A stretch of DNA of 64,000 nucleotides, taken from positions 29,495,501 to 29,559,500 of the forward strand of contig CM065397.1 in NCBI GenBank assembly GCA_033060915.1. Reading direction: 5' to 3'. The notes below the pieces were generated by a model that was not told where the DNA came from, made no database searches, and was given only the letters and a program-made list of their open reading frames with translations. Every line of letters starts with the position of its first letter. The first letter of the stretch is position 1. Below are positions 22,561 to 33,590 of this stretch, one piece after another. Origin of the DNA: Euryodendron excelsum (taxonomy: Eukaryota > Streptophyta > Magnoliopsida > Ericales > Pentaphylacaceae). The position numbers and the translations under genes were made by a program.

Positions 22561-24814
22561 AGCAACTCTTCTATTTTCAATCGGACTCTTGTCTGAACTA
22601 CGACTGACTTGATTCCTCCAAAAGGATACGTAGGCAACACTCATAGGTGCGGTCACAACATTTTTCAAGTTTCTAATTCCACAATATTTTTCAAATTTCT
22701 ATTTCTACAACTTCTTTCCAATCTCCAATCCTACAATTTTCTTCAAGTTTTCAATTCCATGATCTATTTCTATTTTCAATCTTCAATTTCAATTTCCAAA
22801 TCCTTTTTTCCAAATCCAAACTTCTATGTTTTTTCTTTTCAAATCAAATCGATTTTTTTCCAAATCTATTTCCAAATTAAATCTTCTTCTTGCACTTGCA
22901 TATCATACATCATGTTAGTTTCTTTTCAAAAATTCCTTTCCAAGGTGGATAAGATTGAACTATAGTTAGTTGAAGACTCTCATAGGTGAATCAAGGGTAG
23001 ATTGACATGTAGGTACTGAAAGGCGGAGTAGGGTGATGGCTTAGTGCATCTTCCCTACACTTAACTAACCTCTGAACCTAGGATCACTGATTTCGAAAGA
23101 CCAAAACGGAGTTATTTTCAAAAAAGGGCTTACGTATTTTCTAAAGGTTGCCAAACAACCTGTTTTTCTTAAAAACCTTCTCCTTAGGAGATATTTTCAA
23201 AATCATTTTCAAAAACCCTAAGTGTAGTTTTCGGATTATGCTTAGTTTTTAAGTGACCTAACTCACCTTAATCAAGTTAGGTGGTGACTCCAAACTTTTT
23301 TCAAAAGCCCTTTATTCAAATCAATTTTCAATTCAAACCTAGTCGCACTCAATCTTCTAGGAGGGTGAGTTCTAACGAGAGAGTACAGTGTTTTTCCCGC
23401 TTGTGTGTGTATTCCTCAAGTGCGAAAAATCTGAGCGCGACAACCGAAAATGACCAGGAAGGCCGGAAAGAGACAGGAACCCTTAGAATAGAGTTTCGGA
23501 GGTAATGGAATTGAAAAAGGATGTCTGAGTTTGTCGAAAGGGTTGACCGGGCCATTAGGAGCAAAACGGTCAATCGGGTCAGAAAGCTGCCGGAACGGAC
23601 TCAGAATGTCCCAGAAGTAGACTCAAGATTTGAAAACATTATTTAGAACGTTCCCAAAAGTTACCGGTTTGATAACCAGGGCTGGTGTGGTCGGAAAAGG
23701 CGATCAACCCACCAGGAGCAAAATAGTTATTTTGCACCGGGTTTGCCGGAATTGACTCGCAATGATTTGGAAAGATAATGGATGGTTGAGAATACTATAA
23801 AAAGCATTCTCGAGAGATTATCGGGTTGATAACTAGAGCCGGTGTGGTTCTTGGAGCGTTCGGATGCCTAAGGGCAAAATGGTCATCTTAACTGAAAGTC
23901 TCAAAATTGGCCCGAAACTTACTAGAAGGCACCTAATCATGCCGAATTACTTTTAAGATAATCTTGGAAAGGTGGACTTACCGTTCTAAGGACTTAGGTA
24001 CTATCTCAAGAAACGTGCCGAAATGGCCCTAGGGGCAGTTTGGTCATTTTTCATCAAGGTGGGCTAGCAGGCACCGGTGTTGACCTGGGTTTTGAGTGTT
24101 TTCGCTACTCTGACGGCGGTCCTGTGATACAGGGGTTTGTTGGCAATTACATATATTGACCTGTTTGCGAGTATTTTCACTACTCTGACGACTGCAATTT
24201 TTACGAGTACTTCCGCTACTATGACGGTTCGCGATCATTCCTGAGACTGCCTGATCTCAAGAAGCTGCTAAAGGGACTTAGCGCCTAAGAAGTCAACTCT
24301 CTCGGAAGGCGTGTCGAAATGGATATTTCTGCATTGGCGGTCTAGCAGGTGCCAAAGGTGGTCCGTTCTACCATCTAGGGGACTTGGGGTCTCATCCTGG
24401 TCAACGGGTTTGAAGGGACTTACCGTTCCGAAGAAACTTTCTTTAGAAAACATGCTGACCAAGAAAGACTTACCGTCTCGAGGAATCAACTTCTTCGAGA
24501 GAGGGATTGGAGTCAGAGTTGGAAAAGGGGACTTACCGTCTTCGGGAAGACACGCCTACGGCATTGGACCGAACAATGCCCACAAGGGCATTTTGGTCAT
24601 TTTGCCACTATTTGGGCCTGGTGGGCCCGCGAGCGATGAATTGACTGGATTAGGACTAGAATTCTAGAATATATCTATATTGACTTGAACTCAAGTCGAG
24701 ATGGACTGGAGACTGACAAGAAGGCAAAAATGGAGTGCTTACATTGATTCTTGTCGCACCCCAATTTTTTGCACTCGAGAAAACAAGTGAGAAAAATACT
24801 GTACTTTGTCATTA

Positions 24815-24858
24815 GAACTCATCCTTCTGGAAGGATGAACTCATCCTTCTGGAAGGAT
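24815..24858. repeat. 22-bp direct duplication in LTR E
   Basis: Two perfect tandem copies of a 22-bp unit containing the palindrome ATCCTTCTGGAAGGAT. Other LTR copies have one unit here. Confidence 0.85.
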
Positions 24859-27689
24859 GAGTACGACTAGGTTTGAATTGAAAATTGATTTGATTAAGGG
24901 CTTTTGAAAAAAGTTTGGAGTCGCCACCTAACTTTGTTAAGGTGAGTTAGGTCAGCTAAAACTAAGCACAATCCGAAGATTAAACTCAAGGTTTTTGAAA
25001 AAAAATTTGGAAACTTCCTTAAGAAAGGGTTTTTTGGAAAACAGGTTATTTGGCAACCTTTGAAAAATGTTTACGCCCTTTCTAAAAAATGACTCCAGTT
25101 TTGGTCTTTCGAAAACAGTGATCTATAATCAAAGAGTTGGTTACATATATGGAAGATGCACTAGGCTATCACTCTATCCCGCCCTTATAGTACTTACATG
25201 TCTTTCTACCCTAGATTCACTCATTCAGAATCTCTGATTATCCAATGTCCAATACTATCCACTTTAAAAATTATTTTCGAAAAGAAATTTGAGATGAAGC
25301 ATGTAAGTGTAAGAAAAGGATTTGATTTTGAAAATCAATTTGAAAAAAGGATTTGAAGTTTGAAAAAGGTGATAAAAATTGGAAACTTGGAAAAGTTTGT
25401 GGAAATAAAAACTTAAAAAAGGTTGAAGAAATTGGAAACTTAAAGAACGTTGTGACCATACCCACAAGGGTTGCCTACGTATCCCTTTGTTAGGAATCAA
25501 GTCATTCATAGTTCGGACTCGGGGTCCGATAAAAATAGACACTTTTGAGGTCTTATTTGATTTGAAAAGACACTTTGGGGTCTTTGAAAAGTTTGTTTTT
25601 GAAAAAAGCTTGATTTGAACTTTGATTTAAAGATTGGAAATTAAACCTTGATTGAAAATTGAACTAGAAGTTGACTTTGCAATAAAACTTAAACATGGAA
25701 TTGAATTTCGAAATAGACTTTGAACTTGTTTTGGAAAGTTTGATTGCACTTTGAAATCATGTTGACTTGAATTGAAAGTTTGAAAACCAACTTCGTTTAG
25801 ACTTATGTTTTGGAAAAAAAAGTAGAAGTCTCCTAACTTAGGGTTAGGGTTGAACTAGGGTTTTGATCTCCTAGGGTATATGCAACCTAGGGTTGAAACA
25901 TGCACTTGAAATAGAGAGTTTTGATTTTAAAAAATTTTGATTTTAGGAAAGTTTTGAATTAGGAAAATTGCAAATTAGAAACGTTCTATTTTACGAAAGT
26001 TTTAGATTAGGAACATTTCCTTTTTAGAAAATAATTGATTTTAGAAAGATTGTAATTTGGAAAGATCCATTTTAGAAAAGTCTTGATTTAAAAAAGGTTT
26101 AAACTTAGAAAGATTTAAAATTTGAAAATAAGATTTGAAAGTTTAAAATTAGAAAAGTTGAAATTTGGAAATATTTGAAAAGTTGAATTAAAAAAGTTGA
26201 GTTTGAAAAGGTTTGACCTAAAATTGAGGTAACTTAGGATTTTGGCAATCCTAAGACCTAGGGTTTATGTAAAGCACTTGAAAAGATTGGATTTCAATTG
26301 AAAAAAGAAAAGTTTTGTTTTTTGAAAAGTTTTGAAAAATGAAGTTTTGGAATTTAGAAATATTGAAATTAGGAAAGATTTGATTTCTATTTCCTAAAGC
26401 AAAAGATTGGATTTTATTCTCAAAGATAGAGGATTTGATTTAGTTTCCCAAATTGGAAAATTTTATTTGACTCAAAATTAGAAAGCTTTAGTTTTGGAAA
26501 TCTTGAATTTGAAAATCTACGATTTTTTGTAGAAAAAAGGGTTTTGGAAACCTATGATTTTATGTGAATAGGAAGCCATGATTTTATGTGAGAAAACTAG
26601 GGTTTCCTAAACATGGATCCTAAGGTTTTGACTTGAATTTCAAGACAAGGAGTTTTTAAAAAGTAGATATTTGAAAAGAGCTTTTCGAAAGTAGATTTGC
26701 AAAACTATTTGGAGAGAGGTTTGAATGTAGACTTTCGCAAGTCTCTTGAATATCTCACTTTTTTAAAATAATTCAACCATGAAAAGATTAGAACCATTCT
26801 AGGGTTATGATTTTGACAACAACTAGGGTTTAAAATATCGACCATAATGTTCACGTTGAATGTAACACTTTTCTAAAACAATCCTAACCATGGAATGGCT
26901 AAAATCATCCTAGGATTGTGGTTTGGATAAAAATGATTTAGGATTTGAACTCAAAATTTGGATCTTGATGGTTACATTGAATATAACACTTTCCTAAAAT
27001 AACCCTCACCATGGAATGGCTAGAATCATCCTAGGAGTGTGATTTTGAAATCAAGTTTGAAAGAAAGAAATTTTAAATGCAAGTTTTGAAAGAGAACTTT
27101 GATGCAAGTTTGAAAACAATTTTGCATGTAATTTTGAATGCAATGTATGAACATGATAACCACAATGCAACAGGGGCGTGAACATACAAGGTTGGGCTTC
27201 ACCACATAATTAAAGGGGCTGAACTCGCATTGTCTTAGGTTAAACTTGTAGAAAGCCCCCAGCACGGTGACTTTCAACAATCCTTCCTAGGCATGAATTG
27301 GAGAGTCGCTTGTTTCAAGCATGCAAGAAGAAGAGATAGAAAATGGGGATTAAAATAAAAGAAAACCCAAGTAGGTTAGGAAAGAAAAGAGAGAGCGGGA
27401 TTACATAAAAGTAAATTGAAAACCAACCTTGTTTTCTTCTTGCTTTGTTTGCTTTCTTTGACTTGAACTATAAGAGTTTTGAAGATGCAGCACTTGATCT
27501 TTAATGGATGCTTGGAGGCTTGTATTTGAGCGTATAGGGTGTATGGAAGCCAGGGCTTGAGTGTATGGAGGCTAGGATTTGAGGAAGCTTGAGAGAATTA
27601 GGGTTTTGAGGGAATTCGAGCTTTGTCTTCAGAGAGGCAGAGTTTTTGGACTGAGTTTGCTGACCCTTTTTACACAAGGGGAGGGTCTG

Positions 27690-27699
27690 TATTTATAGG
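27690..27699 (-). promoter_or_regulatory. TATA box of LTR E
   Basis: GCCTATAAAT on the minus strand, with palindromic GCGCCACT/AGTGGCGC units at 27717-27835 upstream in the sense direction. Confidence 0.6.
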
Positions 27700-29363
27700 C
27701 AATTAAAACAAAAACTAGCGCCTATTGCAGTGGCGCTAGTGCTTTTTTAAGCTTAGCGCCACTAGGAGTAATGTCAGGCCTTTTATTGGCTTGGCACCAC
27801 TACTAGTGGCGCCAGCCTAAGTAATGGTGCCAACCACTTAAGCAAGTTTTAAGGCAACAAGAAACATATCTTTTGACCCTTGGGATGTAAGACAAAAAAT
27901 TTGGGCACCTGTCTTAGTGATACCATGCAATTTTTGGCTCAGCTCCACTAAAAATGACTCCAAAAAGTTCGTGAATGATCCGAAAGGCCAGGGATGGATG
28001 GAAACCTCTACAAGAGTATCCCGGAGGTAAATGGCTTGAGAACTAGTGTCAGAATAGTTGAAAAGGATGGCTAGCCTACTAGGGGCAAAACGGTCAATTG
28101 GACTGAAAAAAAACACCGAAATGGACCCAGAGTGACTTGAAAGAAGGTTTGAAAGTTGGAAACACCATCGAGAGTGTTCTGAGGGGTTACCAGTTTGATA
28201 CCCAGAGTTGGTGCGATTGGAAAAGGCGATCGGCCTGTCAGGGGCAAAACGGTCATTTTCCACTAGGCTTACCGGAATAGACTCGAAATGATCCAAAAAT
28301 GTGCTAAAAGGTTAAAAATACTATTAGAATCATCCTTGGGAGGTTATCAATTTGATACCCAAAGCCAGTATGGTTCTCGGAGGCGATTGAATGCCTAGGG
28401 ACAAAATGGTTATTTTAATCGAATGGTCTCGGAATTGATCCGGAACCTACTAGAAGGCATTTGAACATGCCGGATTGTCTTTGGGACAATCTTGAAAAGG
28501 TGAACTTACTGCTTTGAGAGCTTAGGTACTTTATCGAGAAGCATGCTAAAAGGGTCTAAGGGGCAATTTAGTCATTTTCACCCAAATGGGCTAGTAAACA
28601 CTAGTGTTGACCTGGGTTTTAAGTGTTTCCATCACTCTGATGGTGAGTGAGGAGCTGGTTTTCAAAGGTATCTCATTCTTTGGTAAACGTGTCAAGGCCA
28701 AGTGGCGTGTTCGGTCCTGTGACATAGGAGTTTTGTTGGTAATTCCCAATGTTGACCTATTTGCTAGTGTTTTCACCACTCTAACGGTTGCGATGCTTGT
28801 GAGTATTTCTCTCACTTTGACGGTGTGCATTCATTCCAAAAACTACCTGATCTCGGGAAGCTGCTGGATGGTCTTATCATCTCAAGGCCTTAGGTTTTTT
28901 TCCAATCGACATGCCGAATAGTGAACTTTCTAAATTAGCAGGCTAGCAGGAACCAAAAGTAAACCGATCTACCATCTCGAGGACTTGGGTTCCTTCTCAG
29001 CCGACAAGTTTGAAGGAACTTACCATTCCGATGAATATTCTCGATAAACGTGCCAAACTAGATGGATTTGCCTGCTAGATTAAGTTTGATTGCCTTGGAC
29101 TAGAATTGGAATTGAAATTGAAATTAAGGTTGAAATAAGGACTTACCATCTTTGAGAAGACGTGCCAACTGGAATTGGACCGAATAATGCTCCAAGGGCA
29201 TTTTGATTATTTTGCTTCTATTAGGCCTGACGAGCCCGTGAAGAGGTTGATTGACTTGATTAAGTCTGGAAAGTCGATTTTGGTTTGAATGTGTCTGTGT
29301 CAATTTGAATATGAGTCTGGTTGGGCCAGAAATTGTCAAGTGGGCAAAAATGGGGTGCTTACA

Positions 29364-29680
29364 GTTCTCAATTGGGAAAAGTATCACTTTATGGTGACAC
29401 AAGGGATTGTCCTGGGTATATCGCGTTGAGTAAGGACATTGAAGTTGATCGTGCCAAAACTGAACTTATCCAAAAACTTCAATCTCCTCGCGCTGTTAAG
29501 GACTTTCACTTATTTCTTGGGCATGCCGATTTTTACCGGCGATTTATTTAGGGTTTCAGTGATATCTCCCATCCTATATGCCAATTTTTATCTAATGGCA
29601 TTCCATTTAAATAAACGTCTTTTTCCCAAGCAGCTTCTGATAACTGCCCCTAACCTTCAGTCACCAGATTGGTCATTGCC
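29364..29680 (+). pseudogene. pol (RT): reverse transcriptase, second part
   Basis: Resumes exactly where 14861 stops: codons for LNWEKYHFMV, then GIVLGYIALSKDIEVDRAKTE and FHLFLGHADFYRRFI, the conserved end of RT in Ty3/gypsy elements (the usual form is FLGHAGFYRRFI). A stop follows FYRRFI and further frame changes come before RNase H. Confidence 0.85.
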
Positions 29681-30190
29681 GTTCGAGTTAATGTATAACC
29701 GATTTTGCTATGGGTGCGGTGTTAGGGCAACAGGTAGATAAAAAGCCTCATATGATTTACTATGCCAGTAAAACCTTGAATGAGGCTCAAGTTAGTTACA
29801 CAACCACCTAGAAAGAGTTATTAGCGGTCGTGTTTGCCCTTGACAAGTTTCGATTCTATTTAGTCAGCTCGTTAGTAATTGTCTACTCTGATCACTGAAG
29901 TACCTGCTCACCAAGTAGAATGCTAAACCCTGTTCGATCTGTTGGATCCTTCTACTTGAAGAGTTTAACTTAGAAATCCATGATAAGAAAGGAGTAGAAA
30001 ACGTGGCTGCCGATCACTTGTCTAGGATCCCTGTCGAGCATCACATCCTTGATCTCATGCACATTAATGAGAACTTTCTGGATAAACAGCTTTTCCAGGT
30101 GAATGCTATCACCTCTTCTTCTATCACACCATGGTACACCGACATAGCCAACTATGTAGCTACTGGTAAGATTCCTCCCCATTGATCTTG
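29681..30190 (+). pseudogene. pol (RH): RNase H and tether region
   Basis: Contains DKKPHMIYYASKTLNEAQVSY, KELLAVVFALDKFRFYL and VIVYSDH, the plant Ty3/gypsy RNase H signatures. Next come the connector EFNLEIHDKKG (near 29955) and VAADHLSRIP, the standard RH-to-integrase link. Open frame 30003-30185 is the tether. A TAG in the KELL helix and frameshifts disable it. RNase H would remove the RNA of RNA/DNA hybrids. Confidence 0.8.
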
Positions 30191-31410
30191 CCTTGATAGG
30201 TAAAAATTCTTAAGAAATGTTACAGTTTTCTTTTGGGATGACCCGTATGTGTTTAAGTACTATCCAAAGTAGGTTATACATCAGTGCATCCCTGATGATG
30301 AGTTCCAATCTTTCATATCATTTTGTCACTCTGAGGCTTGTGGAGGCCATTTCTCTACTAAGGAGACCGTTGTAAAAATCTTACAATGCGGTTTTTACTA
30401 GCCTATTATGTTCAAAGATGTCCACCTGTTTTGCACTTCTTGTGATCGATGTTAGTGCCTACGGAGCTTAACTCAGTGAAACATGATGCCTTAACCCCCA
30501 TTATCGTGTTAGAAATCTTTGACTGTTGGGGTATCGACTTCATGGGTCCTTTCCCGAGTTCTTTTGGAAACCCCTGCATTCTGGTGGGCGTTGATTATGT
30601 CTCCAAGTGGTTTGAGGTGGTTACCTCTTGTACTAATGACCACCCTATAGTGATCAAATTCCTTAAAGAGAATATCCTTTCTCCTTTTGGCATGCCTCGC
30701 GTCGTTATTGGTGACAGTGGCAAATACTTTTGCAACAAGCCTGTTGGGGTTTTGATGCGCAAGTACGGGGTTTTGCACAAAGTTAGTACTCTGTATCACT
30801 TGCAAACGAGCAGTCAAGTTGAACTGGCCAATAAGGAGATCAAGCAGATCTTAGAAAAGACTGTGAACCCCACACGTAAAGACTAGTCTTTGAGATTAGT
30901 TAACGCACTTTAGGCCTACTGAACTACATACAAAACGCCATTAGGAATGTCTCCTTATCGGCTTGTCTATGGCAAACCTTGTCACCACCCGATTGAGGTT
31001 TAACATAAAGCATATTGGGTCATTGGACAATTCAACGAGAGTATAGATGACATTAGCACTCTTCAAAAACTTCAGTTATCTGAACTGGAGGAATTGCGAA
31101 ATGATGCATTTAAGAACGCATGCATTGCAGAGGCTAATATAAAGACCTTCGCACAACCAGCACATTCTCCGAAAGACCTTTCATGTTGGTTAGAAGGTCT
31201 TGTTATACAATACCCAGTTACATCTCTTTCCGTGTAAACTCCGTAATAAATGGACTGGTTCACTTCTTGTGTGGGACGTTAACACGGTTTATAATCCTGA
31301 TACAGGTTTCGAGTTCAAAGTTAATGGCCATTGCCTAAAACCATACCTTGAGGGTTTTATGAGAAAGGTGGAGGGTCTAGCTCTCCATGACCCACCCCAC
31401 TTCGACTAGT
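30191..31410 (+). pseudogene. pol (INT): integrase, broken
   Basis: The HHCC finger is recognisable (HSEACGGHFSTKETV then LFCTSCDR, 30330-30450). The core runs [12 protein letters not shown] (first Asp), [18 protein letters not shown] (second Asp, normally SDGG) and [14 protein letters not shown] (Glu region), about 30525-30860. The C-terminal part matches Athila-type ends: MSPYRLVYGKPCHHP, SIDDISTLQKLQLSELEELRND, then FKVNGHCLKPYLEG near 31320-31360. Stops and shifts are frequent, including in the C-terminal half. The intact enzyme would insert the cDNA into chromosomes; this copy cannot. Confidence 0.85.
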
Positions 31411-32377
31411 CTCACCCATATCCTCTCTATGTTATATCTTTGGTTCTTGTCCTTTCTCTTTTTATGCACGGTGATCCGTGCTGGACTTTATTTTTTTTTT
31501 TGGGGGGGGGGGGGGGGGGGCGCGGGGGGCGTTGTTCTTGCAATTCGTGTTTCTTGTAGTTTTTCATTAGAGTCAATTCAACTCTTTGTTGTTAGGATGT
31601 CATTTTGTACCATCCTGACGGTCCAAGAGCATCCTTTTAAAGAAATCTGCGCAGCTCTCTGGTTATCACGACATTCTCAACATTCTAGTTTTTCCCCTTG
31701 ATCCTGCCTTCGGTGTCTCAATCTTCAACCTGGGTAACGTTCTCGTCATTCTAGCATCAACCCTTTTTATTGTTCTCCTCTTTTGTTTGAAATTGATTTG
31801 GGGGTTGTGGAGTTGGAATTTTAGGTTGTTGGGTTACGTTAATTTGGGGTTTGCTTTGGGTTTTGTGTTGTGCATTGAACCTTGAGTTTTTTGGGGGAGG
31901 ATTTCAACTTGAATTGATTGTTAGGTTAAGGATTATTACTTAAAGTTGGGATTTTTTGTTCATTGTTGGTTTTGGCCCTGGAAAGTTGAATGCGTGTTTG
32001 ATTTCTCTACTTCTTCTAATTTAGGAATTACCATAAGTAATTGGTCAATTTTGCATTATGAACCTTCTACTTGATTTTTGGGAATTGACTAATGTTGAGT
32101 GGCAATTGAACTATGCTTGCAACTTGAGTACATATGTGCATTTGTGCATTGATCATCGGTGTTGGTTCTTTAAATTGGAGATTGTGGTTTACATTGGAGT
32201 TAGATCTTCACACTTGGTTATTGCTAATCATGGGGGTTATTTTTTACTTCAGTCTAGAATATGTGATTTGACTATTAGATATTGGGGAGTACTTGCAGGT
32301 GTTGATTCGTGTTATGCTTAGTGCTTGTTGGTTAGTTGGAGTTTACAAGCTTCTGTTATTGCTCTAAATTGATCACC
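31411..32377 (+). other. non-coding spacer downstream of integrase
   Basis: AT-rich spacer between integrase and the next ORF, containing T11-G19 at 31491-31520 and a following G-rich stretch. I see no conserved coding. Confidence 0.6.
31502..31520 (+). repeat. poly-G tract (19 G)
   Basis: A run of 11 T is followed by 19 G, then CGCGGGGGGC. It is low-complexity and may be mis-sized in the assembly. Confidence 0.85.
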
Positions 32378-33590
32378 ATGACTCCCCGGACCACAAGCAA
32401 GAAAGCCGCTCGGAGTAAAGCCAATGTCCCTAGTGCCCAAGCTAGTGCCCCTCCTGACTTCGATGTCGATTGCTTCATTAACAAAGAGGCACACAAAGGG
32501 TTCACCAAGACCTGGGGCAAGAAGGCTATTGTCTTGGAACGGAGTATCAATCTTTATACCTTTAGAGGGGAACCACATTCTTGGCAGGTAAAGTTTGTGA
32601 GTCAAGGCTAAAAACTTTAGTTGGTTACTTTAGGGGTTATAGTGGCAACTCTTTGTTGTGAGTGGTTAGCCAACATTTCTAACATGAGCATTGCGCCTGA
32701 GGCAAAAAAAATTGAATCTTGGGTAAAAGGCAAACCAGTGGTGATTACTGCAAATACATTTGTTGAGCATTATGGGTTGGAGAGGATGCCCAATGCTCAA
32801 TTCAAGTACCTGAATGACGAGAAGTTTGACATGTCATCGGTAGCTAAGGAAATGTTGAAAAAGGGAGAGACATGGGCAGATAAAAAGACTCATATGGAGA
32901 AAAGCAAGCTAAATGTCATCGATACCTTCCTCTTCATCTATGGTCATGCCACAATTTGCTTCCCATCACCAAAACCATTAAGGTGAGTGTCTCGAAGGGG
33001 TAGTTATTATGGGTTGTGGGCACATAGCTTTCTATTGATCTACCACTGTACATGTGTTATCAGCTCTACGACAGCCACCGCTTAAAAAATTCCAAGACTA
33101 GTATCACATTTGCTTGCTTGCTCTCAGATGTCATTTCTCGAGCTAGGGTGGCTAAGTCCGCTTTCATGTTTCAAAAGTTCCCATAAAAGCCAATTGATGT
33201 GGCCACTATTAACAAATCAGCGGCTCAACACTCCGACCTAAAAAAAGAAAAGACAGAGAACTGGGACATCTTTAGAGGGGCAATCTTTTTAACCTGGGTT
33301 TGTCAATAGTGTAGATATGACCTTTTTGATTAGATGATGGAGCAGTAGAATCGCTAGATGGACCGCCAAAGTGAGAGGTTAACCCAACTAGGGGAGGGTC
33401 TTGAGGCACAAAAGTAAACCTTTAGTGAGTTTTAACAGCTAGTGGTGGGCTAGTTTGATGGATTGAATGTGCAACAGAGGCAACAGACAGGGATGCTGAG
33501 AGAGATGACAGGCAGATGGCACGTCAGAATCAAGGGCAATAGGAAAAAGAAGAGGAAGAGGATGATAAGGAGGATGATAGTGGAGAGTAA
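32378..33590 (+). pseudogene. plant-transposon-associated extra ORF, broken
   Basis: Start at 32378 gives MTPRTTSKKAARSK (basic N-terminus), then FINKEAHKGFTKTWGKKAIVLERSI. After a stop near 32609 the frame continues with EWLANISNMSIAPEAKKIESWVKGKPVVIT and FVEHYGLERMPNAQFKYLN. These resemble the 'putative plant transposon protein' domain that often lies 3' of pol in Athila-type elements. More remnants continue to an acidic EEEEDDKEDDSGE tail ending near 33589. The function of this protein family is not established. The family assignment is from memory of the motif pattern. Confidence 0.6.

Larger units (their letters stand above)
18182..23442 (+). mobile_element. solo long LTR copy D nested in C (5,261 bp)
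   Basis: The + strand begins TGTAAGCACCCC at 18182 and ends GAGCGCGACA at 23442. The flanks are ACCGG (18177-18181) and ACCGA (23443-23447), a 4/5 target duplication with one likely mutation. No primer site or internal region follows, so it is a solo LTR. It points opposite to A, B, C and E. It is about 640 bp longer than its relatives, partly through a five-unit 47-bp array near its 5' end. It has a TATA box at 19893-19902 and a long CTTTCC/TTCAAA microrepeat region (about 20520-22560). Being inside C, it is younger than C. Confidence 0.9.
14862..24743 (-). mobile_element. solo long LTR copy C, interrupted by LTR D
   Basis: On the minus strand it begins TGTAAGCACTCC at 24743 and ends GGGCGCGACA at 14862. 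Perfect TTGAT duplications flank it (14857-14861 and 24744-24748). The two arms (14862-18181 and 23443-24743) add to 4,616 bp once one copy of the D target duplication is removed. That agrees with B (4,623) and E (4,612). It lies antisense within the RT of the Athila-like element. A TATA box (about 17918-17928) and a palindromic block (17940-18055) are present. Confidence 0.9.
24752..29363 (-). mobile_element. solo long LTR copy E (4,612 bp)
   Basis: On the minus strand it begins TGTAAGCACCCC at 29363 and ends GGTGCGACA at 24752. The flanks ATTCT (24747-24751) and GTTCT (29364-29368) match at 4 of 5 bases. It lies head-to-tail with C, only 8 bp away, in the same RT codons. A TATA box (about 27690-27699) and palindromes (27717-27835) are present. 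Because C has its own perfect duplication, I read C and E as two insertions, not one element. Confidence 0.85.

Noticed and set aside
18182..23442. D as a full non-autonomous element
   Set aside because: It has only one LTR's worth of features (one TATA box, one set of ends) and no primer site or polypurine tract inside.
24744..24751. C and E as the two LTRs of one element with a deleted interior
   Set aside because: C has its own perfect TTGAT duplication on both sides, and the outer flanks of the pair (TTGAT and GTTCT) do not match.
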